7,947 nt of DNA from positions 1 through 7,947 of the forward strand of contig CAMWOK010000124.1 of assembly GCA_947175845.1 (NCBI GenBank), written 5' to 3'. Numbering within the stretch: the stretch's first letter is position 1; every line of letters starts with the position of its first letter. Positions 1 through 7,208 of the stretch are shown piece by piece. The DNA is from an uncultured Lachnospiraceae bacterium (lineage in GTDB: Bacteria; Bacillota; Clostridia; Lachnospirales; Lachnospiraceae). The notes under the pieces were generated by a model. It was not told the origin of the DNA and did no database searches. It saw only the letters and a program-made list of their open reading frames with translations. The position numbers were made by a program, and so were the translations under genes.

Positions 1-309
1 GACATCATCCAGGCGGTGGAGTTTGGCACGGCGGAGGGCGTGATTGCATTCTGCAGGGGAATCCAGGCGGCGGCGCCGGTCGACAGCTTTGTCACGCCGG
101 AACCGTGGGACATGCCCGGATATGACGCGCAGGTCATCATGGCAGCAGGGGCGTTTGTGTCCGGCTCCTCGATTGAACTCAGCGCAGACGGGCCGATAAA
201 GCCGCCGTACGCCGTATATTTTCAGGGCGGGCTCACCTTTGAGCACGCGCGTTTCGGCATCATGAAGACGCTCCAGAGCGCGGTGGACGCAGGGATTGTC
301 CATCTTTAA
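1..309 (+). CDS. Methionine gamma-lyase family protein (YnbB / 'aluminium resistance' type), C-terminal part
   Basis: The reading frame is open from the first base, so the 5' part of the gene lies outside the window; only the last 102 residues are present, about a quarter of a protein usually some 420 residues long. The segment includes SFVTPEPWDMPGY, MAAGAFVSGSSIELSADGP and the ending PPYAVYFQGGLTFEHARFG, which I recognise as the conserved C-terminus of the PLP-dependent family typified by Bacillus YnbB. The family has the Cys/Met-metabolism aminotransferase fold and is annotated as catabolic methionine gamma-lyase-like or as aluminium resistance protein; its true substrate is poorly established. 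The PLP lysine lies upstream and cannot be checked. A GTG at base 16 is internal, not a start. The gene ends in TAA, and no GC-rich terminator hairpin follows. It is probably transcribed separately from radC, which has its own promoter candidate. Confidence 0.88.
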   Translation, partial: DIIQAVEFGTAEGVIAFCRGIQAAAPVDSFVTPEPWDMPGYDAQVIMAAGAFVSGSSIELSADGPIKPPYAVYFQGGLTFEHARFGIMKTLQSAVDAGIVHL

Positions 310-317
310 AAAAGTAT

Positions 318-338
318 TAAATTTTTCATAAATTTTTC
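318..338. repeat. Direct repeat of TAAATTTTTC, 11-bp period
   Basis: TAAATTTTTC occurs at 318-327 and again at 329-338, a period of 11 bp, close to one helical turn. An A8 run (358-365) and a T6 run (372-377) follow. In-phase A/T tracts are known to bend DNA. The A8 run falls just upstream of the proposed -35 box at 379, where an UP element would sit. That this region raises promoter activity is inference; the repeat itself is directly visible. Confidence 0.5.
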
Positions 339-378
339 CAAAACAGGAAATATGTCGAAAAAAAACTAATCTTTTTTA

Positions 379-407
379 TGTACAGAAGCAGGCTGGTGTG
401 GTAATAT
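379..407 (+). promoter_or_regulatory. Candidate sigma-A promoter for radC and the mre/min genes
   Basis: A -35 box TGTACA (379-384, four of six matches to TTGACA) is followed by a 17-bp spacer and a -10 box TAATAT (402-407). The -10 box is preceded by TG at 399-400, making an extended -10 element. Transcription would start near 413, about 95 nt before the radC ATG. AT-rich tracts upstream support the call. It is the best promoter-like site in the 310-508 gap; it is read by eye and has not been scored. Confidence 0.5.
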
Positions 408-417
408 AACTAAGAAA

Positions 418-476
418 GCCTGGGAACAGTATGACCGTGCAGAATGAAAATGCTGCTGAATTTTGACTGTCCCGGC
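418..476 (+). other. Hairpin in the radC leader RNA, with a mini-ORF in its loop
   Basis: Bases 418-430 (GCCTGGGAACAGT) pair with 466-476 (ACTGTCCCGGC), giving an 11-bp stem broken by two single-base bulges (T421 and one A in the AA of the left arm). The 35-nt loop starts exactly at an ATG (431) that opens an 11-codon frame (peptide MTVQNENAAEF) ending at TGA 464-466, the A of which is the first base of the right arm. The right arm is not followed by a U run, so it does not look like an intrinsic terminator. The mini-ORF has only a weak upstream GGAAC and may be chance. The structure would lie at the very 5' end of the transcript from the proposed promoter. Confidence 0.35.
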
Positions 477-508
477 TGCGCTTGGTTGGAGAGCAAGGCG
501 TACAATAC

Positions 509-1198
509 ATGAGTCTTTTTAAAGAATTATATGCAAAGGATGAACTGCCTTATGACAAGTTTATGAGGCTTGGGCCGGAATGTCTTTCGGATGCCGAGCT
601 TCTTGCTATCATGCTCCGAACCGGGACGCGGGAGAAAACGCCGATTGAGCTCGGCCGGGATGTCCTGAATCTCGCCGGCAGCGGGATGGGGCTTCTGGGC
701 CTGTACCATTTCGGCATCCGGGATCTGATGCAGATACCGGGAATCGGGGAGGTCAAGGCGGTGCAGCTGCTGTGCATTGCCGAGATTGCAAAGCGGACTT
801 CGAACCTGCAGGCCAGGCCGGATCTGACTTTTGACAAGCCCGAGACCGTGGCGGCCTACTACATGGAGCGGATGCGCCACAGGGACACAGAGCAGCTTCT
901 GCTGGTGCTTCTGGATGCGAGGCGGCACATTGTGAGCGAGTCCGTCCTCTCGACAGGCACGTTCAATGCAACCTTGATATCGCCGCGGGACATCTGTATC
1001 AGCGCGATGCGCAATGAGGCGTCCTACATTGTAATCCTGCACAACCACCCGAGCGGTGATCCGACCCCCAGCAGACAGGATGTGCTGGTGACACAGAAGA
1101 TAAAGGAAGTATCCGATTTAGTTGAAATTCCATTGCTGGATCATATCATCATTGGGGACAACAGATATACCAGTTTTATTCAAAAAGGACTTTTATAA
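509..1198 (+). CDS. radC: RadC family protein (MPN/JAMM domain)
   Basis: This 229-residue protein matches the usual RadC length. The N-terminal part contains LSDAELLAIMLRTGT, followed by a helix-hairpin-helix-like segment (about residues 69-97, with IPGIGEVKA). The C-terminal MPN domain carries the JAMM metal motif: Glu144 (in SESVLSTGT), then H178-N-H180-P-S-G, Ser188 and Asp191. The LLDHIIIGD strand near the end is typical. The fold resembles JAMM metalloproteases, but no activity is established, and the old DNA-repair role assigned in E. coli has been withdrawn. I chose ATG 509, with AAGG at 495-498 ten bases upstream; a TTG at 482 would add nine residues (start MVGEQG) and lacks a good ribosome binding site. 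mreB follows 20 bp downstream, probably on the same transcript. Confidence 0.95.
   Translation: MSLFKELYAKDELPYDKFMRLGPECLSDAELLAIMLRTGTREKTPIELGRDVLNLAGSGMGLLGLYHFGIRDLMQIPGIGEVKAVQLLCIAEIAKRTSNLQARPDLTFDKPETVAAYYMERMRHRDTEQLLLVLLDARRHIVSESVLSTGTFNATLISPRDICISAMRNEASYIVILHNHPSGDPTPSRQDVLVTQKIKEVSDLVEIPLLDHIIIGDNRYTSFIQKGLL
1122..1149 (+). promoter_or_regulatory. Candidate internal promoter for mreB, inside the 3' end of radC
   Basis: TTGAAA (1122-1127) and TATCAT (1144-1149) are separated by 16 bp. Each differs from consensus at one base. The site lies about 70 nt upstream of the mreB start and could let the shape genes be expressed apart from radC. These bases also encode the conserved VEIPLLDHII stretch of RadC, so the resemblance could be a coding by-product. 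Confidence 0.35.
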
Positions 1199-1218
1199 GG
1201 AACAAGAAAGGAGTTGTT

Positions 1219-2229
1219 ATGTTGGCTAACAACGCATTTGGCATCGATTTAGGTACCAGGACAATTAAGATTTACAACGCGCACAATGACAATGTCATTG
1301 TCGAGAAAAACATGATTGCAATCGAGGATAAGAAAAACCTCTTTGCTTACGGGGATTCCGCATTTGAAATGTTTGAGAAGGCACCGTCCAACATTGAAAT
1401 ATCCTATCCGCTGTGCAATGGCGTCATTGCGGATATTAAAAATATGCAGCTGATTCTGAAGAACTTTATACTGGACTGTAACAAGGGGGCTGTGAAGCCG
1501 GCAGAGTTTTATGTGGCTGTCCCCTCCGACATCACGGAGGTGGAGAAGCGGGCATTTTCCGACCTGGTAAAAGACGCCAACATCAAGGCAAAGAAGATTC
1601 TGCGCGTCGAGAAAGCGGTGGCTGACGGCCTGGGGCTTGACATCGACGTCAAAAATGCGCAGGGGATTCTCGTGGTCAACGTCGGGTTCCACACAACGGA
1701 GATTTCCATTCTCTCGCTGGGCGGCATCGTGTTGAGCCGCCTGATTAAAGTGGGCGGGCAGAAGTTTGACGAGTCGATCAAAAACGCTATCCGCAAGGAA
1801 TTCAGCCTGATTGTGGGCAGCAAGACCGCGGAGAATGTCAAGATCGACCTGCGGGAGCTTGAGGAGGACAACCGCAAAGCCGTCGTGTACGGGCGCGATA
1901 TCGTGACGGGGCTTCCGATGGAGAAAGAGATTCCGACAGATCTGGTGAGCGAGAGTATGCTCGAAAACTTTAACGTGATTATTGATAACATCCGCGTGAT
2001 TCTGGAGAGAACGCCGCCGGAGCTCTCCGCGGACATCTTCCGCAGGGGAATCTATCTGACAGGCGGCGCCTCACAGGTGGTGCATCTGGCAGAACTGATT
2101 GCCAAGGGCACCGGACTGAAAGTAAACGTGAGTGAAAATCCCGTGTCGGGCGTTGCGCTCGGACTTGCAAAGATTATCAAAGACGACAACTTTAAATCAG
2201 TTGCTTATCTGGAAGGAATGGGGCGCTAG
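1219..2229 (+). CDS. mreB: Rod shape-determining protein MreB (divergent type), actin-like
   Basis: MreB forms membrane-bound actin-like filaments that guide side-wall peptidoglycan synthesis with MreC, MreD, RodA and PBP2. The 336-residue length is normal for the family. The phosphate-1 loop is GIDLGTRT (residues 8-15), a connect-1-like helix has Glu131 in RVEKAV, the phosphate-2 region is N154-V-G-F-H-T-T-E-I-S, and the adenosine loop is LTGGAS (about 280-285), followed by ENPVSGVALG. The phosphate-2 loop departs from the canonical DIGGGT, with Asn at the usual Asp and F-H in place of two glycines, so nucleotide handling may differ. Connect-1 has EK where most MreBs have EP. The start is supported by AAAGGAG at 1207-1213, five bases before the ATG. 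The neighbours mreC and mreD confirm the MreB role over an Mbl-like or plasmid actin identity. Confidence 0.93.
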   Translation: MLANNAFGIDLGTRTIKIYNAHNDNVIVEKNMIAIEDKKNLFAYGDSAFEMFEKAPSNIEISYPLCNGVIADIKNMQLILKNFILDCNKGAVKPAEFYVAVPSDITEVEKRAFSDLVKDANIKAKKILRVEKAVADGLGLDIDVKNAQGILVVNVGFHTTEISILSLGGIVLSRLIKVGGQKFDESIKNAIRKEFSLIVGSKTAENVKIDLRELEEDNRKAVVYGRDIVTGLPMEKEIPTDLVSESMLENFNVIIDNIRVILERTPPELSADIFRRGIYLTGGASQVVHLAELIAKGTGLKVNVSENPVSGVALGLAKIIKDDNFKSVAYLEGMGR

Positions 2230-2234
2230 TATCT

Positions 2235-3104
2235 ATGAGTCCGGTTGTAAAGAGAAAAAGAGACACCTTCTCTATTCCAAGCAAATATCTGCTGCTGATT
2301 CTGACGTGCGTCTGTGTGGCGCTGATGGCGGTGACTTTTTTTACGGATTACTCAGCGTCTCCGCTGAATAAGCTGGTGGGGTATGTGGTCATTCCCTTTC
2401 AGAACGGTGTCAGCCGCATCGGAACCTGGATTTCCGTCCGGATGGACGAGCTGGGAGAACTCAGGATTGTGCTGCAGGAAAATCAGGAGCTCAAGCAGCA
2501 GATTGACGAGCTGACAGTCCAGAATACACAGCTTCAGCAGGACAAGTACGAGCTGAACAATCTTCGGGAATTGTACAAGCTCGACGAGCAGTACAGCGGT
2601 TACGAAAAGGTGGGCGCCAGGATCATCGCCAGGGACAGCGGAAACTGGTTTCATGCATTTACGATCAACAAGGGCACTGATGATGGTCTGGCCCTCGACA
2701 TGAATGTGATCGCCGGCGGCGGACTTGTCGGGCGGATCGTAGATATCGGCTCCAACTGGGCGAAGGTGGACGCGATCATCAATGACAACTCCAATGTCAG
2801 CGGTATGGTGCTTGCCAGTTCTGACAATCTGATGGTTCAGGGTTCGCTCCAGCTTATGGATGAAGGGGTGATCGGTTTTGCTCAGCTCAACGATTCCCAG
2901 AACCGGGTCGAGATCGGCGATAAGATTGTCACATCCAATATCAGTGATAAATATCTGCCAAGTATTCTGATCGGATATATCAGCGAGATTGAACAGGACG
3001 CCAACAATATCACAAAGTCGGGAAAAATCACGCCGGCAGTTGACTTCGAACATCTCGAGGAGGTGCTCGTCATATTGAAGACAAAGCAGCAGATTAAGGA
3101 TTAG
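2235..3104 (+). CDS. mreC: Rod shape-determining protein MreC
   Basis: MreC is a bitopic membrane protein that links MreB and MreD to PBP2 and activates it outside the membrane. The 289-residue product begins with a basic stretch (KRKRD, residues 6-10), then one membrane segment (about 18-36, rich in L, V and A). A coiled coil follows (about 70-112, with ENQELKQQIDEL and QNTQLQQDKYEL), then the extracytoplasmic beta domain from about residue 126 (GARIIARDSGNWFHAFTIN, GGGLVGRIVDIG, KIVTSNIS at 230-237). Together these give the standard MreC layout and length. The start codon lies five bases after the mreB stop; its ribosome binding site is probably the GGAAGGAATGGGG run at 2211-2223 inside the mreB end, which suggests translational coupling. 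Confidence 0.94.
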   Translation: MSPVVKRKRDTFSIPSKYLLLILTCVCVALMAVTFFTDYSASPLNKLVGYVVIPFQNGVSRIGTWISVRMDELGELRIVLQENQELKQQIDELTVQNTQLQQDKYELNNLRELYKLDEQYSGYEKVGARIIARDSGNWFHAFTINKGTDDGLALDMNVIAGGGLVGRIVDIGSNWAKVDAIINDNSNVSGMVLASSDNLMVQGSLQLMDEGVIGFAQLNDSQNRVEIGDKIVTSNISDKYLPSILIGYISEIEQDANNITKSGKITPAVDFEHLEEVLVILKTKQQIKD

Positions 3105-3111
3105 CAGATTG

Positions 3112-3630
3112 ATGATGAAGAGAAATATAATATTATTTTTTGTGATACTGTGCGGGTTTGTCTTTCAGACAACGCTTTTTCAGGCTTTGAGTTTTGGGGG
3201 AATCTCACCCAATATACTCATAATCATTACAGTTTCCTACGGGTTTATGCACGGCAGCAAATGCGGTATGGTTGTGGGATTTCTGTGCGGGCTGCTGATG
3301 GACATTTTTTACGGAAGCGTCCTTGGGTTTTACGCGCTGATCTATCTCTACATAGGGGCTGCAAACGGCGTATTTCACAGCATTTTTTATCAGGAGGACA
3401 TCAAGCTTCCGCTCGTGCTGATTCTCGCGAGCGATTTTGCATACTCCTTCACATGCTATGTACTGTTGTATCTTTTGCGGAGAAGATTTGATTTTATTTT
3501 TTATGCAAAAAATATTATAATTCCGGAGATTGTCTATACAATTTTTGTTACAGTATTTATATATCCGTGTATTCTGTTGCTGAACAGAACAGAGGATGAA
3601 GTCGAAAGAGGTGACAGTAAGGTTGTTTAA
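3112..3630 (+). CDS. mreD: Rod shape-determining protein MreD
   Basis: MreD is a small integral membrane subunit of the elongasome. The product is about 172 residues and very hydrophobic, with roughly five or six membrane helices: about residues 5-22, 33-49, 52-69, 75-93, 102-120 and 134-157. The family signature GFLCGLLMDIFYGSVLGFYAL is present near the middle. The short charged tail (TEDEVERGDSKVV) is cytoplasmic by family topology. The start is uncertain: TTG 3109, ATG 3112 and ATG 3115 lie in frame in a row. AAGGA at 3096-3100 gives spacings of 8, 11 and 14 bases, and I prefer the ATG at 3112. The gene is noticeably richer in A and T than its neighbours, which fits the Phe, Ile and Leu codons of a membrane protein and needs no transfer event. 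Its 3' end overlaps mrdA by 35 bp. Confidence 0.92.
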   Translation: MMKRNIILFFVILCGFVFQTTLFQALSFGGISPNILIIITVSYGFMHGSKCGMVVGFLCGLLMDIFYGSVLGFYALIYLYIGAANGVFHSIFYQEDIKLPLVLILASDFAYSFTCYVLLYLLRRRFDFIFYAKNIIIPEIVYTIFVTVFIYPCILLLNRTEDEVERGDSKVV

Positions 3631-6493
3631 AAGGATTGGTGAGGGGCTGATCAATCTGCTCACGTCCAGGCTGCTGCTGTTGTTTATCGTGTTTGTGGGA
3701 ATGGCAGTGATCCTGATTTACAGGTTGTTTGACCTGCAGATTGTCAACGGGGAATCGTATGTGAATAACTTTCGCCTGATGATTCAGCGGGAGCGCATCA
3801 CGGAGGGAACACGCGGCAACATCTACGACAGAAACGGCGATCTGCTTGCCTACAATGAGCTTGCCTACTCCGTGACGATAGAGGATGTCTACGAGTCAGG
3901 CTCCACCAGAAACGAGGAGATCAACAAGACGCTCTACAAACTGATTCATATGGTAGAGGATAACGGTGACAATATTGTCAGCGATTTCAATATCATACTG
4001 AACGAAAATAACGACTATGAGTTCACGGTAGAAGGAACACGGCTGATGCGTTTTAAGGCTGACGTCTACGGCATAGCCACGATCGACAGTCCAAAATTCA
4101 AGTATTACATGAAGAGTGCATCCGCGCAGGAAATTATTGATTACCTTGTCGAACGCTTCAAGATCGGCGCCTATCGTCCCGGTGATGACGGAAAGAGAAC
4201 GTTTTTTCCAGGGGAAGGTTTCACTAAAAAAGAGATTCTGCAGATGGTGACACTGCGTTACCAGATGAATCTGTACAGTTTTCAGCGGTACATTCCGACG
4301 ACGGTCGCCACAGATGTATCACAGCAGACAGTCGCTGTCATTATGGAGAATGCGGCTGAGCTCGAAGGGGTCGCCATCAAGGAGGACATGATTCGGAAAT
4401 ACAACTATCCATATTATTTTTCCCACATTCTCGGCTACACTGGCAAGATCTCCTCAGAAGAGCTGGCAACACTCTCCGAGCAGGATGCCTCTTACACCAT
4501 GAATGACACTGTCGGAAAGGGCGGCATCGAGCAGGTGATGGAGATGGACCTACAGGGCAGGAAAGGCTCTGAGACCATCAATGTGGACAATCTGGGAAAA
4601 GTGATTGACATAACGGATGTCGTCGAGGCGCAGGCGGGAAATGATGTGTATCTGACCTTGGACAAGGATCTACAGGTCGCAATCTACAACATTCTGGAAC
4701 AGAAACTTGCGGGCATCATTGTATCAAAAACGAGAAATATATATAATTATGATCCGCTCAAGTCCGCTTCGCGGCAGGATATCATCATTCCGATAGACGA
4801 TGTGTATTTTGCCCTGTTCAACAACAATGTGATTGATATCAGTCATTTTGCGGATGAAAATGCCTATGATACGGAGCGGGAGGTTTTGCAGATTTTCCAG
4901 GAAAAGCAGGCAGCAGTGCTCGCAGCGCTCGAGGAGGAGCTCTTCACCGCAAAGACACCCTACAATGAGCTGACGAAAGAGTTTAAAAACTACGAGAGCT
5001 TTATTGTCTCCATGCTCATGGACAAGGGGGTTCTGATCAGCTCCGCCATAGACAGGGATGACCCGACATACAACGCGTGGGCGACAGCGGAAGTCATCAG
5101 TCTGAACGAATATCTGACTTACGCCATCGCGCAGAACTGGATTGATATCACAAAGCTTTCTGTGGATTCACAGTATTCTGATTCGACGGAAGTGCTCAAA
5201 AGTCTTGTTCAGTACATTACAGATAACCTGAAAAGCAATGTTACCTTTTCCAAAAGGCTTTACAAATATATGATCAGCGATCAGACCATCTCCGGCAGAC
5301 AGGTGTGTATGCTGCTGTGGGAACAGGATCTGATCAGCGTTGAGGAGAGCAAGATCACCGCATTAAAAAACGGTTCGACCAATCCCTATAACTTTATGCT
5401 CGACATGATCCGCAACCTTCAGATTACGCCGGCCCAGCTGGCGCTTGATCCCTACTCGGCATCCTGCGTTGTGACGGATGTCAACACGGGCGAAGTGCTG
5501 GCGCTTGTGTCCTATCCGGGATACGATATCAACAGGCTGGCAAACGGTGTGGACGCCGAGTATTTCGCAAAGCTGCAGGCCGATCTGTCGGTTCCGCAGT
5601 GGAGTGCAGCCACGCAGCAGCAGACGGCGCCAGGCTCGACATTCAAGATGGTGTCTGCCGTGGCAGCCATGCAGGAAGGGGTAATTTCATCGCTGGGTGA
5701 AACGGTTTCCTGCCATGGTATCTTTGACAAGATCGAACCGCCGATTCGCTGCTGGTCCTCAGCCGGACATGGTTCCATGAACCTGTCGAACGCGATCGCC
5801 AACTCCTGCAATGTGTTCTACTATGAGGTGGGATACCGGCTGGCGCAGGATGGAACTGGCTACAATGATGAATATGGGCTTGCCAGGCTTGAAAAATATG
5901 CGGACATGTTTGGCCTTACAGAGAAGTCCGGCATAGAGATCACGGAGTCTGAACCCAAGTATTCGGACGAGTTTATCGTCCCGACTGCGATCGGACAGGG
6001 CTCAAACAACTACACGACTGTAGGGCTGGCGCGGTATCTCACGGCAGTTGCAAACAGCGGTACGGTCTACAAGCTGAGCATTCTGGACAAGCTGACAGAC
6101 TCCAAGGGCAATCTGATCGAAGATTTTACGCCCGAGGTGAGAAACACGATTGACATTGATGACAATATATGGAACGCTATTCACGCCGGAATGCGAAATG
6201 TGATTGAGAAGAAATCCTACTATAAGGAACTGTCAGTCAACGTCGCCGGCAAGACAGGTACGGCACAGGAGGGGCGCAACCGCACCAACCATGCAGTTTT
6301 CTTAAGTTATGCACCCTATGAAAATCCTGAGATATCAGTAACAGTGCGCATCGCGTATGGATACAGCTCAGATTATGCAGCCCAGACTGCGAGGGATGTA
6401 TATAAATATTACTATGGCCTGGCGGAGGAGGATGAACTTCTGACCGGTACGGCAGAGATTCCTGAGACAGTCAGCAGAACACAACAAGATTAG
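3596..6493 (+). CDS. mrdA: Penicillin-binding protein 2 (class B transpeptidase of cell elongation), unusually long
   Basis: PBP2 cross-links side-wall peptidoglycan outside the membrane, working with RodA under MreC control. The product has a membrane anchor (about residues 24-44) and a dimerisation/pedestal domain with the RGNIYDRNG motif (73-81), HILGYTGKIS (from 277) and GKGGIEQ (307-313). LTLDKDLQ follows (353-360). The transpeptidase core has S681-T-F-K684 (nucleophile Ser681), S737-C-N739 and K886-T-G888, so all three active-site motifs are intact. At 965 residues it is far longer than E. coli PBP2 (about 630). The excess is mainly an insert at about 374-620, between LTLDKDLQ and the VNTGEVLALVSYPGYD strand. 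I assign mrdA from its position after mreD; a sporulation-type class B PBP is less likely. ATG 3596 lies within mreD and has AGAGG directly against it. TTG 3623, with AAAGAGGTG at 3605-3613, is a credible alternative start. Confidence 0.93.
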   Translation: MKSKEVTVRLFKRIGEGLINLLTSRLLLLFIVFVGMAVILIYRLFDLQIVNGESYVNNFRLMIQRERITEGTRGNIYDRNGDLLAYNELAYSVTIEDVYESGSTRNEEINKTLYKLIHMVEDNGDNIVSDFNIILNENNDYEFTVEGTRLMRFKADVYGIATIDSPKFKYYMKSASAQEIIDYLVERFKIGAYRPGDDGKRTFFPGEGFTKKEILQMVTLRYQMNLYSFQRYIPTTVATDVSQQTVAVIMENAAELEGVAIKEDMIRKYNYPYYFSHILGYTGKISSEELATLSEQDASYTMNDTVGKGGIEQVMEMDLQGRKGSETINVDNLGKVIDITDVVEAQAGNDVYLTLDKDLQVAIYNILEQKLAGIIVSKTRNIYNYDPLKSASRQDIIIPIDDVYFALFNNNVIDISHFADENAYDTEREVLQIFQEKQAAVLAALEEELFTAKTPYNELTKEFKNYESFIVSMLMDKGVLISSAIDRDDPTYNAWATAEVISLNEYLTYAIAQNWIDITKLSVDSQYSDSTEVLKSLVQYITDNLKSNVTFSKRLYKYMISDQTISGRQVCMLLWEQDLISVEESKITALKNGSTNPYNFMLDMIRNLQITPAQLALDPYSASCVVTDVNTGEVLALVSYPGYDINRLANGVDAEYFAKLQADLSVPQWSAATQQQTAPGSTFKMVSAVAAMQEGVISSLGETVSCHGIFDKIEPPIRCWSSAGHGSMNLSNAIANSCNVFYYEVGYRLAQDGTGYNDEYGLARLEKYADMFGLTEKSGIEITESEPKYSDEFIVPTAIGQGSNNYTTVGLARYLTAVANSGTVYKLSILDKLTDSKGNLIEDFTPEVRNTIDIDDNIWNAIHAGMRNVIEKKSYYKELSVNVAGKTGTAQEGRNRTNHAVFLSYAPYENPEISVTVRIAYGYSSDYAAQTARDVYKYYYGLAEEDELLTGTAEIPETVSRTQQD

Positions 6494-6516
6494 TCAAAAC
6501 ACAAAAAGGAGCAAAT

Positions 6517-7200
6517 GTGAAAAATTCAGTTATTTTAAAAAGTTTTCCAAATGGCATTTCAGTTATTATGGATAGCGCAATTTCATTCGAAGATTTGCTG
6601 GAGAATATTGCAGTAAAGTTCCGGGAAGCGGACGGTTTTTTCAAGAATGCCTCCGTGGCAATCTCGTTGGAGGGAAGAGAGCTGACCGAGAATCAGGAGC
6701 GGGAAATACTGGATGCGATCACGCAGAATTCGCGTTTGAATATACTGTGTCTTATGGGAAAAGATGAGGAGAAAAATCTCAGATTTCTCGGTGTACAGAA
6801 CCATCTGAGTTTTCAGAGTGACGAGAACAGCGGGCAGTTTTACCGGGGAACGCTGCGCGACGGAGCGACGATTGAGACAGAGCACAGCATTATAATCCTG
6901 GGCGATGTCTGCGCGGGAAGCTGTGTGTACTCCAACAAGGATATCGTGGTGCTCGGCGCGCTGACCGGGGATGTGTATGCCGGTGCGGGCGGGAACAACA
7001 ACCATTTTGTCGTGGCGCTTGACATGAAGCCGGGCATTCTTCAGATTGGAGATCTCGTCTACAACGGTCCGCCGCAGAAAACTTCAAAATGGGGATTTCA
7101 CAAACAGCCTCAGGCAGTACCAAAGATTGCGTACACCTACAACGGTGTGGTGCAGATGGAATCTATTACAAAAGAATTGCTGGACAGCTTTACCCTGTGA
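6517..7200 (+). CDS. minC: Septum site-determining protein MinC
   Basis: MinC inhibits FtsZ assembly and is brought to the membrane by MinD. The 227-residue product matches the family length. The N-terminal domain (about 1-85) would contact FtsZ and contains VILKSFPNGISVIM. The C-terminal beta-helix (about 108-175) has IIILGDVCAGSCVYSNKDIV, then VLGALTGDVYAGAGG, as in the family. The loop at its start, RSGQ in well-studied MinCs, is R114-D-G-A here, which may affect MinD binding. About 50 residues follow the beta-helix, including AYTYNGVVQME, which resembles the usual 'AxxxxGxxxIE' ending, and then about 11 extra residues. Translation starts at GTG 6517, supported by AAAGGAG at 6505-6511 five bases upstream; the overlapping ATG at 6515 runs straight into TGA. 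The gene lies 23 bp after mrdA. Confidence 0.93.
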   Translation: MKNSVILKSFPNGISVIMDSAISFEDLLENIAVKFREADGFFKNASVAISLEGRELTENQEREILDAITQNSRLNILCLMGKDEEKNLRFLGVQNHLSFQSDENSGQFYRGTLRDGATIETEHSIIILGDVCAGSCVYSNKDIVVLGALTGDVYAGAGGNNNHFVVALDMKPGILQIGDLVYNGPPQKTSKWGFHKQPQAVPKIAYTYNGVVQMESITKELLDSFTL

Positions 7201-7208
7201 CACGCAGG

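Noticed and set aside
310..378. Possible intrinsic terminator after the methionine gamma-lyase-family gene
   Set aside because: Only weak pairings exist (TTTCC with GGAAA, and A-run with T-run). There is no GC-rich stem followed by a U run, so no terminator is called.
482..508. Longer radC start at TTG 482
   Set aside because: The nine extra residues do not look like RadC, and the ATG at 509 has a better-placed ribosome binding site.
527..1048. Long antisense open frame across radC (173 codons)
   Set aside because: It lies opposite a well-supported gene, shows no recognisable domain and follows from codon bias on the coding strand. The same applies to other antisense frames across mreB, mreC and minD.
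3150..3491. Second + strand frame inside mreD (113 codons)
   Set aside because: It overlaps the clearly supported mreD frame, and its translation has no membrane or domain pattern and shows no family resemblance.
3112..3630. AT-rich mreD as a horizontally acquired gene
   Set aside because: The composition follows from a hydrophobic membrane protein, and the gene is in its expected place between mreC and mrdA.
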